This document shows positions 49,289 to 61,142 of a DNA stretch of 64,000 nt, one piece after another (positions within the stretch are counted from its first letter, which is position 1; every line of letters starts with the position of its first letter). The position numbers and the translations under genes were made by a program. Below the pieces are notes generated by a model that was not told where the DNA came from, made no database searches, and saw nothing but the letters and a program-made list of their open reading frames with translations. This DNA is from an uncultured Clostridia bacterium. GTDB taxonomy: Bacteria; Bacillota; Clostridia; Lachnospirales; Lachnospiraceae. The stretch spans positions 1 to 64,000 of the forward strand of contig CAMEEX010000001.1 in assembly GCA_945915235.1 (NCBI GenBank). Reading direction: 5' to 3'.

Positions 49289-51436
49289 TTATATCATAAT
49301 TCCCGACTTTTCCTTATTCTTATCAATAATCTTATTCATCTTGCGGAACGGTATTGCACCGACAAGTCCGATAAAGAGTGAGACAAGAAGGTATATGGCG
49401 AGCTTGGCGATATATTTCCAGTAGTTATCCTCGTAGAGTCCCGCGATGGCTTCCTTCATGGCATTCATGCCGAACTGGAACGGAAGGTAGTTGTACAGCG
49501 AGTGGAATACCTTCGGGAGTGTCTCTATAGGGAAGGTACAGCCTGCGCCCGCAACCTGGACAACCATAACGATTACTGCAAGTGCCTCGCCGATGTTTCC
49601 GAGGGCTACGGTCAGCGAGTATATGAAGAGCGTGAACACGAAGCTGCACATTGCGCCTGCGAACCAGAACATTACAGGGTGCTTACACTGTATTCCTATA
49701 AAATGCAGATCGCCGAGCACGGTGATGAGTGTCTGTAGCTGCCCTACAAGGAAGAATAGCATGTATCTTCCGAAATACGCGTGGTGCGGGCAGATGCCGT
49801 CCACACCCGGAATAGGGTGAACCTTCACATGTATGATGGCTACGAGTATAAGTGCGCCAACCCACAGGGCAAGCACTGTATAGAACGGGGCCATGGCTGA
49901 ACCGTAATTCTCGATAGGATATACACGCACCGTGTCGAGAGCGACAGGAGAGGATGCAAATTCTCCAAGCTTCTCAGGGTTCGTATCCATTATCTCAACC
50001 AATTTATTGTAGTTCTCGTTGTCTGAGAGCTCATTCATATTTTCAGTCAGTGTCCTGATATAATCGGAGAGTTCGTTTGCGAGCTCGAGAGTTGTGTCGA
50101 GGTTCGTGTTTCCGTCGGCAAGTGTGTCCGAATAGTCGCCAAGAACATTGTCAGTGCTGCTAAGGTTCAGATTGAAGCCTGCTAATGCGTTCACGGTCGT
50201 GTTGAGCGCTGCCTGCGCGTTTGTGATCGTCGAGCTGAGCTGTGGCTTGACAGAGTTGGTGTATATGCTTCTAAGGCTGTCGATATCCTTCGAGCAGTTG
50301 TCGAGCTCTGACTGTATACTGTCTATAAGGTCTGATGAGTTGTAGACGGCAACTGCGGCTGCGGTTCCAACGCGGTCGGTGTCTGTTTTGATGATATCAA
50401 ACTGGCTTCTTATAACATTTATCTGGGCGTTGACCTTCTCATCGCCCTTGGACTCAAGCCCTGACACAGAGCTGTTGAATATCTCCTTTGCATATGGAAT
50501 CATGTTGCCGACCGTGCCTATTCCGTTTACCACTACCTTCGAGATGGTCTGTGCGGAGGCGAGGTCGCTGTTTACAACATTTGATATCATTGTGAGTGTT
50601 CCGTCAATCATGTCCAGACTTGACAGCATCATATCAGATACCGTGTTTATGGTGTTGGTAGAGGTGTTTACCATTGTCTGCATACTGGAAAGAGAAGTCT
50701 TGCTGCTTTCAAGCACAGTGTTAAGACTTGGCAGCATTATCTTGGTCGTGGCGATAATGCTCTGCGCGGAGTCCATAATTCCCTTAAATGAGGACAGGAT
50801 ATTTATATAAGTGTCCATATCCTCGGAGAGAGCCGTGAGCTTCTCGGTCATGGCGTCGGCAATGCTCACGCCGTCGGAGTCGGTTGAGGAGATGACGTTT
50901 CCTGCCTTCATTGCTGATTCAGCCAGAGTGCTTATAAATGTGGCGTTGACCTGCTGGCGTACCGCCTTCTGTGCTTTCTGCGTTATCTTAGGGGCGATGG
51001 CATTCTTCTTGCCGTTTTCATAGTAGATAATCTGAGGGTGCTCGAGATCACCGCCAAGGAAGCTGACCATATCCTCGGAGAATGTCTCCGGAATTACGAG
51101 AGCTGCATAGTAATCTCCGGCCTTGACGCCCTCAATGGTGTCCTCGGAGCTGTCGGTGAATACCCAGCCGATGGTGTTGTTAGATTGTAATGCTTCGACA
51201 ACAGTGTTTCCGATGTTTATTTCAAGTCCGGAAATCTCCGCGCCCTTATCGTCGGAAACCACGGCGACCTTGATGTTTCCCGTGGAGCTTGGACCGTACG
51301 GATCCCAGTTTGAAAAAATGTTGAACCATGCATACAGGGAAGGGAGAATGGATAGACCAAGAATAATAACCACGGCTATCACATTGGTCGAAATCTTCTT
51401 CATGTCGTTTGTGAATACCTTCAGTATCTTATTCAT
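49289..51436 (-). CDS. YhgE/Pip (EsaA-like) membrane protein 1
   Basis: ILGLSILPSLYAWFNIFSNWDPYG...; C-terminal TM bundle AGAGCTFPIETLPKVFHSLYNYLPFQFGMNAMKEAIAG. Confidence 0.92.
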   Translation of the reverse strand: MNKILKVFTNDMKKISTNVIAVVIILGLSILPSLYAWFNIFSNWDPYGPSSTGNIKVAVVSDDKGAEISGLEINIGNTVVEALQSNNTIGWVFTDSSEDTIEGVKAGDYYAALVIPETFSEDMVSFLGGDLEHPQIIYYENGKKNAIAPKITQKAQKAVRQQVNATFISTLAESAMKAGNVISSTDSDGVSIADAMTEKLTALSEDMDTYINILSSFKGIMDSAQSIIATTKIMLPSLNTVLESSKTSLSSMQTMVNTSTNTINTVSDMMLSSLDMIDGTLTMISNVVNSDLASAQTISKVVVNGIGTVGNMIPYAKEIFNSSVSGLESKGDEKVNAQINVIRSQFDIIKTDTDRVGTAAAVAVYNSSDLIDSIQSELDNCSKDIDSLRSIYTNSVKPQLSSTITNAQAALNTTVNALAGFNLNLSSTDNVLGDYSDTLADGNTNLDTTLELANELSDYIRTLTENMNELSDNENYNKLVEIMDTNPEKLGEFASSPVALDTVRVYPIENYGSAMAPFYTVLALWVGALILVAIIHVKVHPIPGVDGICPHHAYFGRYMLFFLVGQLQTLITVLGDLHFIGIQCKHPVMFWFAGAMCSFVFTLFIYSLTVALGNIGEALAVIVMVVQVAGAGCTFPIETLPKVFHSLYNYLPFQFGMNAMKEAIAGLYEDNYWKYIAKLAIYLLVSLFIGLVGAIPFRKMNKIIDKNKEKSGIMI

Positions 51437-52136
51437 CGAATACGTCCTCCTTTACCTTGTCTTTTTTATCCTTCTTGGAACTGTCCTTTTTATCGGACTT
51501 TTTCTTGTCGTTTTTCTTCTTTTTGTCCTTGGACTTATCTTTTTTCTTGTTTTTCTTCTTGTCCTTCTTTTTATCCTTCTTTTTGCCGGATTTTTTATTC
51601 TTCTTGGGGGAGCTTAGGGCTACGGCAGACTCGCCTGAGCCGTCGGTGTCCTCGGAGAGGCTTTCCTTTATAAGCTCGGTGTCGATATCTGCGGCATAAT
51701 CCTCGGAGTATTCGTTTTCCTCATCGTCAATATTGACCGATGCCTTTGCTGAGGCTATTATGTCGCGTGCTTCCGCTTTTACGGAGGCAAGCTTTCCGCT
51801 CATGTCATTAATTCCCGACTCGAGAAGCGGAACAGGCTCAGCCTCACTGCCCGTAATCGAGTTGATGCGGTGCTGTAAATTGTAATCCCCGTACTCAACG
51901 ATTATAAGATATGCGGATATGGCAAAAAGCGATACAATCCACAGAATAAGCCATATGACCTTGTTGCTGTCCGTTATAAACATCAGCGCGAGAAATATCA
52001 TTGGAATGATAAGCACGCATAAGAGCCCGATATGGATGCGCTTCAAATTCTGTGCATGAAGCCTGTCCTGAAAATCCACAAGCTCGCCGTATATATCAGG
52101 GTTGTTATCTTTTATCCTTTTCTTAGACATATGCAA
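51429..52136 (-). CDS. Two-TM protein with very Lys-rich C-terminal tail
   Basis: HIGLLCVLIIPMIFLALMF...VIWLILWIVSLFAISAYLIIVEY; tail KKNKKSGKKKDKKKDKKKNKKKDKSKDKKKKNDKKKSDKKDSSKKDKKDK. Confidence 0.75.
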   Translation of the reverse strand: MHMSKKRIKDNNPDIYGELVDFQDRLHAQNLKRIHIGLLCVLIIPMIFLALMFITDSNKVIWLILWIVSLFAISAYLIIVEYGDYNLQHRINSITGSEAEPVPLLESGINDMSGKLASVKAEARDIIASAKASVNIDDEENEYSEDYAADIDTELIKESLSEDTDGSGESAVALSSPKKNKKSGKKKDKKKDKKKNKKKDKSKDKKKKNDKKKSDKKDSSKKDKKDKVKEDVFDE

Positions 52137-52153
52137 TCTCCTTCTTAAATTAT

Positions 52154-54307
52154 TTACATCATTCCCGTGTCTTCCATTCGCTCCTCAACGAAGTGGTTAA
52201 TCTTCATAAACGGTATTCTTATCACGAGTCCGATTATGAGGGCTGCGACAGCGAATATCATAAGCTGGGCGAGGTTGGTGACATAGGCTGAACCGTACAT
52301 TCCTGCCACGGTCTCACGCATTGCATTGATTGCGTAAGGGAATGGGAAGAATATGTATATGTTCTGGTATACCTGTGGAAGCATCTCAATAGGGAAGGTT
52401 CCGCTTGAACCCGCAATCTGAAGTACCATGACAACGACGGCGAGTGCTTTACCGAGGTCGCCGAATGAAATTGCGAGGGAGTATATAAGCAGTGTAAATG
52501 TAAAGCTTGCGAGCACGGCAACCAGATAGAAGAGTCCGGGCTCTAATACCTGACTGTGCAGCAGATGGATATCTCCGAGCACGACGATTGCCGCCTGAAT
52601 CTGTCCGAGCAGGAAGAAGGTGAGGTAACGCCCGAAGAAAAGGTGGCGCGGCTTCACATTCTCGAGTCCGGTCGGGTCAGCGTGAACCTTGACGAGTGAA
52701 ACGAGAAGGGTTCCGCCTACCCAGAGTGCAAGGATTGTGTAGAACGGGGTCATTCCCGAACCGTAATTCTCAACTGGATAAATCTCTTCTGTTACCATAT
52801 TTACAGGCTCTGCAAAGAATTCTCCGTAGAGCTCGGAGTCGCCGCCGAGGAACTGTGTTACCATGTCAATCTTGTCGCTTTCGGAGGTGTTGTTCATCCA
52901 GTCGATTACGCTGTCGAGTTCGGTTATGACATTTTCGATTACCTCCTGTATCTGTGAAAGGCTCTCGTTTGACTTGTCTACGGTCGTGCCTACACCGTCA
53001 AGGATTTCCCCGGCATCATTCAGCGCGCTTGTGAGGCTCGTCATAATGCTGTTTACACTGGAGAGTGTCTGCGATATGGAATCATTTAAGCTGTTAAGCT
53101 GTGGCTCTACGCTGTTGACGTAATTTGTGTATAGGTCATCAAGCTGCTTTTTACAGGAGTCGAGCGATGACTTTATGCTTGAAACCATGGTGTCCACGGC
53201 TGCCTGTGTGAGAACGCCGTTTCCTGCCGCCTGCGAGGTGAGCGAACCTATGGTATTTATAATCTGTGTTACAATCGTGTCGAGAACGCCAAGCTCAGGA
53301 ACATTTGCAGAGTCGGACTGACCGATATAATACTCAGCTATGAGAAGCTTGAGTGTTTTCATCTGGGTGCTGAGCTGAGCTGCATCGGCGTTAAGCTGTG
53401 TAAGACTGTTGGCAAGCTCCTGTGAGTCCTTGGCAAGAGTGGCGTTGTCTAACAATGTTGATATGTTTGAAAGGGAATTGGACATATCGTTTAAGGTTGT
53501 CTTTAACTGTTCGCTGAAGTCTCCAAGAGCTGTGCGGCTTCTTGAAAAAGCAGCCTGTGCGTTGTTCAGGCTTCCGGTTGCGTTGGCTATTCCGGCTGAC
53601 AGACTGCTTATCTGAGCGTTTGTGTCAGCGAGATTGTCGGTAAGTCTTGTGTTGCCGTTTACAAGCAGTGTAAGTGTATTGTTATAGGAAGAAAGATTGT
53701 CACGAAGACGTGTCAGCTTGTCAGTGAGAGTGGTTGTGCGCTCGCCCTCCTCGATATCTGAGGAGATTGTGTTCGTCTCCGTGAATATGGTGCTGACCAC
53801 GACCTCAATGAACTTAGTGTTGATGGTCTGTTGGAGTGAGCCGACAGCAGTGTCCGTAATCTTGGTCGCTATGGCATTCTTTTTCTCATTTTCATAATAG
53901 GTAAGGACAGGGTTCGTGAAGTCGGTGTCGAATACCGTGTACATGCTCTCGGTGAAATCCGACCCGATTGTGACTCCGGCATAGTAGTCGCCCGCTTCAA
54001 CTCCCGCAACGACGTCGTCCGCGGTATCGCAGGCTACCCAGTCGATGCTGTCATTTGTTTTCAGCTCCTCCAACACGTCGGCACCCATATTTTTGTAGGT
54101 GCCGTCCTCGAGCGTATAGCCGGCGTCCTCCGACGCTATGGCAATCTTGATGTTGGAGGTGTTGCCATATGGGTCGTGGTTGGAATAGATGTTAAACCAC
54201 GCATACAGCGATGGCAGAATGCACAGACCAAGTGCAATGGCAAGTGCGAACGGGCTTCTCACGAGTCTTTTTAAGTCCCGTACGAAGATGGTCAATGTGT
54301 TTTTCAT
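52154..54307 (-). CDS. YhgE/Pip (EsaA-like) membrane protein 2
   Basis: LGLCILPSLYAWFNIYSNHDPYGNTSNIKIAIASEDAG; C-terminal GSSGTFPIEMLPQVYQNIYIFFPFPYAINAMRETVAG. Confidence 0.92.
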   Translation of the reverse strand: MKNTLTIFVRDLKRLVRSPFALAIALGLCILPSLYAWFNIYSNHDPYGNTSNIKIAIASEDAGYTLEDGTYKNMGADVLEELKTNDSIDWVACDTADDVVAGVEAGDYYAGVTIGSDFTESMYTVFDTDFTNPVLTYYENEKKNAIATKITDTAVGSLQQTINTKFIEVVVSTIFTETNTISSDIEEGERTTTLTDKLTRLRDNLSSYNNTLTLLVNGNTRLTDNLADTNAQISSLSAGIANATGSLNNAQAAFSRSRTALGDFSEQLKTTLNDMSNSLSNISTLLDNATLAKDSQELANSLTQLNADAAQLSTQMKTLKLLIAEYYIGQSDSANVPELGVLDTIVTQIINTIGSLTSQAAGNGVLTQAAVDTMVSSIKSSLDSCKKQLDDLYTNYVNSVEPQLNSLNDSISQTLSSVNSIMTSLTSALNDAGEILDGVGTTVDKSNESLSQIQEVIENVITELDSVIDWMNNTSESDKIDMVTQFLGGDSELYGEFFAEPVNMVTEEIYPVENYGSGMTPFYTILALWVGGTLLVSLVKVHADPTGLENVKPRHLFFGRYLTFFLLGQIQAAIVVLGDIHLLHSQVLEPGLFYLVAVLASFTFTLLIYSLAISFGDLGKALAVVVMVLQIAGSSGTFPIEMLPQVYQNIYIFFPFPYAINAMRETVAGMYGSAYVTNLAQLMIFAVAALIIGLVIRIPFMKINHFVEERMEDTGMM

Positions 54308-54378
54308 AATTAGTTCCTTTCCTTTTTCCTGATAACTTCCTTATTATATAGTGCTGATAATGCGAATTACTGTAATTT

Positions 54379-54406
54379 ATTATATAGTTTATATGCTTAC
54401 AGTCAA
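54379..54406 (-). promoter_or_regulatory. Promoter for the YhgE/Pip cluster
   Basis: Minus strand TTGACT-N16-TATAAT; a second TTGACTGCAAACA copy lies upstream (54421-54440), a possible operator. Confidence 0.6.
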
Positions 54407-54581
54407 TGTGATATTGTAACAATGTGTTTGCAGTCAACGTCCTTTATGATAGCACATATTACATAAATGACCAGTAGTCAGTTTCTAAAATTTTTATTAA
54501 ATTTATATTTTCTTCTATTTTCAGTCGGTGATGTGTACTATGTAAATAGCTAAAAAGTACTAAAGAAATTATTTTTTGGGC

Positions 54582-54609
54582 TTGCTTTTTTTGATTTTGT
54601 GAGTACAAT
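54582..54609 (+). promoter_or_regulatory. Possible promoter of the atp operon
   Basis: TTGCTT-N16-TACAAT. Confidence 0.4.
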
Positions 54610-54684
54610 ATGTGAATGTATCAGTGAGCGCAGAAGGCACCCACGTATTACATAAAAACTAAATAAAGAGAAAGGAGTGAGTTC

Positions 54685-55377
54685 ATGGGAGATTTGAAGG
54701 AAAAGATAATGGAAGAGCTCAACTGCGAGACTGTATTTACCATTCACTTCGGAAGCTTTGATATTCCGATTGCCGAGTCCACCGTCATCACATGGGTTAT
54801 CATGGTGATTTTACTTGCACTGTGTATATTCTTGACAAGAGGACTGAAGGTTAAGAATGTGAGCAGGAGACAGCTTGTTGCCGAATCCATTGTAGGCTGG
54901 CTTGAGAAGTTTGTTATCGGAATGACCGGAGAAGAAGGAAAAGCCTTCGTGCCATATCTGTGTTCAGTGCTTCTGTACATAGGCTTTGCCAACCTGATTG
55001 GTCTGTGCGGAGTTAAGCCGCCGACGAAGGATCTCAATGTAACAGCAGCACTTGCCGTTATGAGTATTGTGCTTGTCCAGTACGCAGGAATACACAAGAA
55101 GGGCTTTAAGGGCTGGTTAAAGAGTTTTACACAGCCGATGGCTATTGTGACACCGATTAACATTCTTGAGTTATTCATCAAGCCGTTGTCACTTTGTATG
55201 CGACTTTTTGGTAACGTATTAGGTGCATTTGTTATCATGGAGTTACTTAAGTCATTAATTCCAGTTGTACTGCCGGTACCATTCAGTTTTTACTTTGATA
55301 TTTTTGACGGTTTAATCCAGGCATACGTTTTTGTATTTTTAACATCACTTTATATTAAGGAAGCAGTCGAGGAGTAG
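54685..55377 (+). CDS. atpB: F0F1 ATP synthase subunit A
   Basis: Subunit a-like ...SLCMRLFGNVLGAFVIMELL...; first gene of the atp operon. Confidence 0.95.
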   Translation: MGDLKEKIMEELNCETVFTIHFGSFDIPIAESTVITWVIMVILLALCIFLTRGLKVKNVSRRQLVAESIVGWLEKFVIGMTGEEGKAFVPYLCSVLLYIGFANLIGLCGVKPPTKDLNVTAALAVMSIVLVQYAGIHKKGFKGWLKSFTQPMAIVTPINILELFIKPLSLCMRLFGNVLGAFVIMELLKSLIPVVLPVPFSFYFDIFDGLIQAYVFVFLTSLYIKEAVEE

Positions 55378-55455
55378 GCTGCACACTGCCGATGGCAGGA
55401 CATTAAAATTCATTAAATTATCAACATGCCGCAGGGCGGCAGAACGGAGGAAAAT

Positions 55456-55674
55456 ATGGGAATTGCATTAGGAGCAGGAATTGCAGCATTAGCATGTATA
55501 GGAGCCGGTATCGGTATCGGTATCGCAGCAGGTAAGGCAACAGAGGCAGTCGCAAGACAGCCTGAGGCAGAGAGCAAGATAACAAAGCTTTTACTTTTAG
55601 GTGGTGCGCTTGCAGAGGCAACTGCTATTTACGGTTTCGTTGTAGCTATCCTTATCATCATCTTACTTGGTTAA
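55456..55674 (+). CDS. atpE: F0F1 ATP synthase subunit C
   Basis: [72 protein letters not shown]. Confidence 0.97.
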   Translation: MGIALGAGIAALACIGAGIGIGIAAGKATEAVARQPEAESKITKLLLLGGALAEATAIYGFVVAILIIILLG

Positions 55675-55710
55675 TCAGGTCGGAAAAATATAAGATAAGG
55701 AGAGGATAGC

Positions 55711-56196
55711 ATGTTAAGAATAGATATTAATCTGTTATTTACCGTTATCAACCTGATTATCATCTATGTAATCATTCGTAAGCTTTTATTCAAGCCGGTT
55801 AAGAAGATTATCGCACAGCGCGAGGCTGAGATAAATAAGCAGTACGAGGATGCAAAGGCGACTCAGGACAATGCAGATGCTCTCAAGGTTCAGTATGAGC
55901 AGGCATTGAGCGGAGCACAGGAAGAGAAGGCAGCAGTTATAAGCGAAGCGAGAGTTAAGGCGGGAGCAGAGTATGACAGAATCGTTGCAGATGCCAAGAC
56001 AGCAGCAGATAAGCTTATGGACGATGCGAGAAAAGAAGCAGTTAAGGAACAGGAGAAGACCATCAAGCAGGCTAAGGATCAGATTGAGGAGCTTGTTGTT
56101 GCAGCTACAGCTAAGGTTGTGGCTTCAGGACAGGGCGAAGCCGCAGACAGGGAACTCTATAACCAATTTTTAACAAAGACGGGTGAGAACAAGTGA
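55711..56196 (+). CDS. atpF: F0F1 ATP synthase subunit B
   Basis: N-terminal TM then long charged helix; position in operon. Confidence 0.95.
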   Translation: MLRIDINLLFTVINLIIIYVIIRKLLFKPVKKIIAQREAEINKQYEDAKATQDNADALKVQYEQALSGAQEEKAAVISEARVKAGAEYDRIVADAKTAADKLMDDARKEAVKEQEKTIKQAKDQIEELVVAATAKVVASGQGEAADRELYNQFLTKTGENK

Positions 56197-58220
56197 TTAG
56201 TACAGCAAAAGATTATGCTAAGACATTGCGCGAACTGAATATTGCAGCGAACATAGTGGGACAGGCAGATGACATCTTTACTGCTGTACCGCAGATTGCG
56301 GAGGAATTTGCCAATCCTTCAATATCGCTTGCATCCAAGCACAATGTGATTGAGAAGGTCTTTCCGTTACAGATAAGAGACTTTTTAAAGCTTCTGTGTG
56401 ACAATTCTGACACAGGTCTGTGGAAGGACATAGTTAAGGCGTACAGGGAGGCAGCTCCTGAGCGCAAGGGAGAGTTCGTTGTTACTCTCAAGTATGTGAC
56501 AGCACCTACTGACGAGCAGCTTCAGGGTATCAAGGACTTCGTGGCAAAGCAGTATAACACAACAGAGTTTACATTTGAGCTCGAGGAGGATAAGACCCTC
56601 GGCGGCGGCTTTGTCATTCAGGCGGGCAACGACGTATTCGATTGGAGCACCAACGGCAGAATGAAGCAGTTCAGGGAGCAGCTTGCCAAAGCGGATATCG
56701 GTGCGACAGCCAGCACAGAGAACATTATCTCCATATTAAAGAGCGAGATTGACAATTTCGAGCTCGAGGCACAGGATAAGGAAGTCGGCGTTGTAAGCTA
56801 TGTCGGCGACGGAATTGCCAATATCAACGGGATTGACCATGCAGCCTACGGCGAGATAGTCATTTTTGACTGTGGCGTAAAGGGTATGGTTCAGGACGTA
56901 AGAAAAGACGAGATAGGCTGTATCCTCTTCGGACGCGATACAGAGATTAAGGAAGGCTCAAGAGTTGCGCGTACAGGCAAGAGAGCAGGTATTCCGGTTG
57001 GCGAGGGCTTCCTCGGAAGAATTATCGATGCACTCGGAGCACCTATCGACGGAGCAGGTCCGGTAAAGGAGAACGGCTACCGTCCTATAGAGCAGCCGGC
57101 GCCATCGATCGTTGACCGTAAGTCGGTATCGGTTCCTATGGAGACAGGTATCCTCGCTATCGACTCCATGTTCCCTATCGGACGTGGACAGAGAGAGCTC
57201 ATCATCGGTGACCGTCAGACAGGTAAGACCTCAATCGCCATTGATACCATCTTGAACCAGAAGGGCAAGGACGTTGTGTGCGTATATGTCGCTATCGGAC
57301 AGAAGGCATCGACAATCGCCAAGCTTGTAAATACATTAAAGCAGCATGACGCTATGGATTACACCATTATCGTGTCTGCTACGGCTTCAGACCCGGCACC
57401 TCTTCAGTACATAGCTCCTTACTCAGGAACAGCTATGGCAGAGTACTTCATGCATGAGGGCAAGGACGTTCTTATCGTATATGATGACCTCAGTAAGCAT
57501 GCGGTTGCATACCGTGCACTGTCACTCTTGCTTGAGCGTTCACCTGGACGTGAGGCTTATCCCGGAGACGTATTCTACTTACACTCAAGACTTCTTGAGC
57601 GTTCAGCGAGACTCTCAGATGAGAAGGGCGGCGGTTCAATCACTGCGCTTCCTATCATTGAGACCCAGGCGGGCGACGTATCCGCATACATTCCTACGAA
57701 TGTCATTTCCATCACAGATGGACAGATATTCCTCGAGAGCGACCTCTTCTTCTCAGGTATGAGACCGGCGGTAAACGTAGGCCTTTCCGTATCCCGAGTT
57801 GGTGGTGCTGCCCAGACTAAGGCGATGAAGAAGGCAGCGGGAAGTATCCGTATCGACCTCGCACAGTTCAGGGAGATGGAGGTGTTCACACAGTTCGCCT
57901 CCGACCTCGATAATGCGACAAAGGAGCAGTTGCAGCACGGTCATGTGCTCATGGAGCTGTTAAAGCAGCCTCTTTGCAGACCGCTCAGCACGGCAGAGCA
58001 GGTAATCACACTCTGTGCGGCTAACGGCAAGGTAATGCTTCCGCTTGAGCTTAAAAATGTAAAGGATTTCCAGATGAAGCTTCTTGAGCATATCAGGACA
58101 GACCACCCGGAGATTATCACTCAGATAGAGAACGGCGGTGTGCTTGATGATGAGCTCAACAAGGCTATCGTTGAGGCTGCCAAGAGCTTCAGGGACGAAT
58201 ATATGGCTAAGGAGGGATAA
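56193..58220 (+). CDS. Fused F0F1 ATP synthase delta-alpha subunit (675 aa)
   Basis: Residues 1-~170 delta-like ([22 protein letters not shown]...[32 protein letters not shown]), directly followed by alpha ([52 protein letters not shown]...[18 protein letters not shown]); no stop between; GTG start overlaps the atpF stop. Confidence 0.93.
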   Translation: MISTAKDYAKTLRELNIAANIVGQADDIFTAVPQIAEEFANPSISLASKHNVIEKVFPLQIRDFLKLLCDNSDTGLWKDIVKAYREAAPERKGEFVVTLKYVTAPTDEQLQGIKDFVAKQYNTTEFTFELEEDKTLGGGFVIQAGNDVFDWSTNGRMKQFREQLAKADIGATASTENIISILKSEIDNFELEAQDKEVGVVSYVGDGIANINGIDHAAYGEIVIFDCGVKGMVQDVRKDEIGCILFGRDTEIKEGSRVARTGKRAGIPVGEGFLGRIIDALGAPIDGAGPVKENGYRPIEQPAPSIVDRKSVSVPMETGILAIDSMFPIGRGQRELIIGDRQTGKTSIAIDTILNQKGKDVVCVYVAIGQKASTIAKLVNTLKQHDAMDYTIIVSATASDPAPLQYIAPYSGTAMAEYFMHEGKDVLIVYDDLSKHAVAYRALSLLLERSPGREAYPGDVFYLHSRLLERSARLSDEKGGGSITALPIIETQAGDVSAYIPTNVISITDGQIFLESDLFFSGMRPAVNVGLSVSRVGGAAQTKAMKKAAGSIRIDLAQFREMEVFTQFASDLDNATKEQLQHGHVLMELLKQPLCRPLSTAEQVITLCAANGKVMLPLELKNVKDFQMKLLEHIRTDHPEIITQIENGGVLDDELNKAIVEAAKSFRDEYMAKEG

Positions 58221-58223
58221 ATC

Positions 58224-59138
58224 ATGGCAAATGCTCGTGAAATTCAAAGCCGAATGAAAAGTATTCAGGACACCATGAAAATCACTAACGCTATGTACAT
58301 GATATCCTCCACGAAGCTGCGTAAGGCAAAGAAGAGTCTGGAGGAGACGGAACCTTACTTTAACGCACTGCGAAACATGGTTTCCCGTGTTGTAAGGCAT
58401 CTTCCGGATGTCGAGAACCAGTATATGGATGTCAGACCGCGTAAGGCGAAGGAGGACCGAATAAAGGGCTTTATCGTCGTGACGGCTGACAAAGGTCTTG
58501 CGGGAGCGTACAACCACAACGTCCTTAAAAAAGCGATGGAAGAGATTGAACAGTGTAAAAACTACAAGCTCTTCGTGGTTGGCGAGTTAGGAAGACAGTA
58601 TTTTAAGAAAAAGAATATTCCTGTTGCGGAGCAGTTCCACTACACTGCACAGAATCCATCACTTCACAGAGCGAGAATTATCTGTGAGGAGGTTGTAGAG
58701 CAGTTCAAGGCGGGAGAGCTTGATGAGGTGTATGTTATTTACACCTACATGAAGTCAAGCATATCGACGGAGGTTGATATGATTAATCTCCTTCCTATTA
58801 CAAGGGACATGGCTATGCAGCATCAGATGGAAAAGCAGGGAGTATTCAACGAGGAGGTAGAGCTTCAGCCTTCTCCGAATGCGCTTCTTAACAACATCGT
58901 CCCTGATGTAATCATGGGCTACATCTACGGAGCACTTATGGAGTCCTTCTGCAGTGAGCAGAATGCCCGAATGAGTGCGATGCAGGTAGCAAATGACAGC
59001 GCATCAGAGATGATTCGTAATCTGTCCATAGAGTACAACAGAGCCAGACAGGCGATGATTACCCAGGAGATAACCGAGGTAATATCGGGTGCCAAGGCTC
59101 AGAAAAAGAAGAAAAAGGCCAGAAAGGAGGTCATGTAA
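58224..59138 (+). CDS. atpG: ATP synthase gamma subunit
   Basis: MANAREIQSRMKSIQDTMKITNAMYMISSTKLRKAKKSLEE...; operon position. Confidence 0.96.
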   Translation: MANAREIQSRMKSIQDTMKITNAMYMISSTKLRKAKKSLEETEPYFNALRNMVSRVVRHLPDVENQYMDVRPRKAKEDRIKGFIVVTADKGLAGAYNHNVLKKAMEEIEQCKNYKLFVVGELGRQYFKKKNIPVAEQFHYTAQNPSLHRARIICEEVVEQFKAGELDEVYVIYTYMKSSISTEVDMINLLPITRDMAMQHQMEKQGVFNEEVELQPSPNALLNNIVPDVIMGYIYGALMESFCSEQNARMSAMQVANDSASEMIRNLSIEYNRARQAMITQEITEVISGAKAQKKKKKARKEVM

Positions 59139-59142
59139 ATAA

Positions 59143-60555
<1,413 letters not shown>

Positions 60556-60570
60556 AGGAGGCGGGGTAAG

Positions 60571-60987
60571 ATGAGTTCATTTTATCTTAAAATATTAGCC
60601 TCCAACAAGGTGTTCTTTTCCGGAAAGGCAGATATCCTTGTAGTTCCGGGCTTAGACGGCGAGATAGCGATAATGGCACATCACCAGAACATGGCGATTG
60701 CCACGACCATCGGAGATGTCCGCTTCAAGCCGGAGGGCAGCGAAGAGTACGTTGATGCGGTTGTCGGTATAGGATTTGTCTATATTGCAAACAATCGTGT
60801 AACCATGATTGTCGATACTGCCGAGCGCCCTGAGGATATCGACGAGGTTCGTGCCAAGGCGGCAATGGAGCGTGCCAAGGAGCAGCTTCGCCAGAAGCAG
60901 AGCATACAGGAGTACCATGTATCACAGGCTTCACTTGCGAGAGCGGTTTACCGTTACCGCAAGGTGGGGAAGCATGATATAAATTAA
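60571..60987 (+). CDS. atpC: ATP synthase epsilon subunit
   Basis: FYLKILASNKVFFSGKADILVVPGLDGEIAIMAHHQNMAIAT. Confidence 0.94.
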   Translation: MSSFYLKILASNKVFFSGKADILVVPGLDGEIAIMAHHQNMAIATTIGDVRFKPEGSEEYVDAVVGIGFVYIANNRVTMIVDTAERPEDIDEVRAKAAMERAKEQLRQKQSIQEYHVSQASLARAVYRYRKVGKHDIN

Positions 60988-61027
60988 ACATATTTGGGAC
61001 AGGGGTCAGACCCCATGTCCAAGCTTG

Positions 61028-61077
61028 AAAAAGCACAGGATTTCAGATAAAATGGTATTTGAAATCCTGTGCTTTTT
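61028..61077 (+). terminator. Terminator of the atp operon
   Basis: AAAAAGCACAGGATTTCA...TGAAATCCTGTGCTTTTT. Confidence 0.88.
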
Positions 61078-61142
61078 GTGTTAAGCATGGGCACAATATT
61101 GAATACTGTTCCATGAAATAACTGAAAGGGGGAATTTATGCC

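Noticed and set aside
51457-51699. Plus-strand ORF rich in F/L/S
   Set aside because: Antisense of the Lys-rich codon tract; low complexity only.
55456-55674. Na+-coupled ATP synthase signature in subunit c
   Set aside because: The Gln in helix 1 and the Glu-Ser of the Na+ motif (Q...EST) are not both present ([13 protein letters not shown]), so ion specificity cannot be called from sequence.
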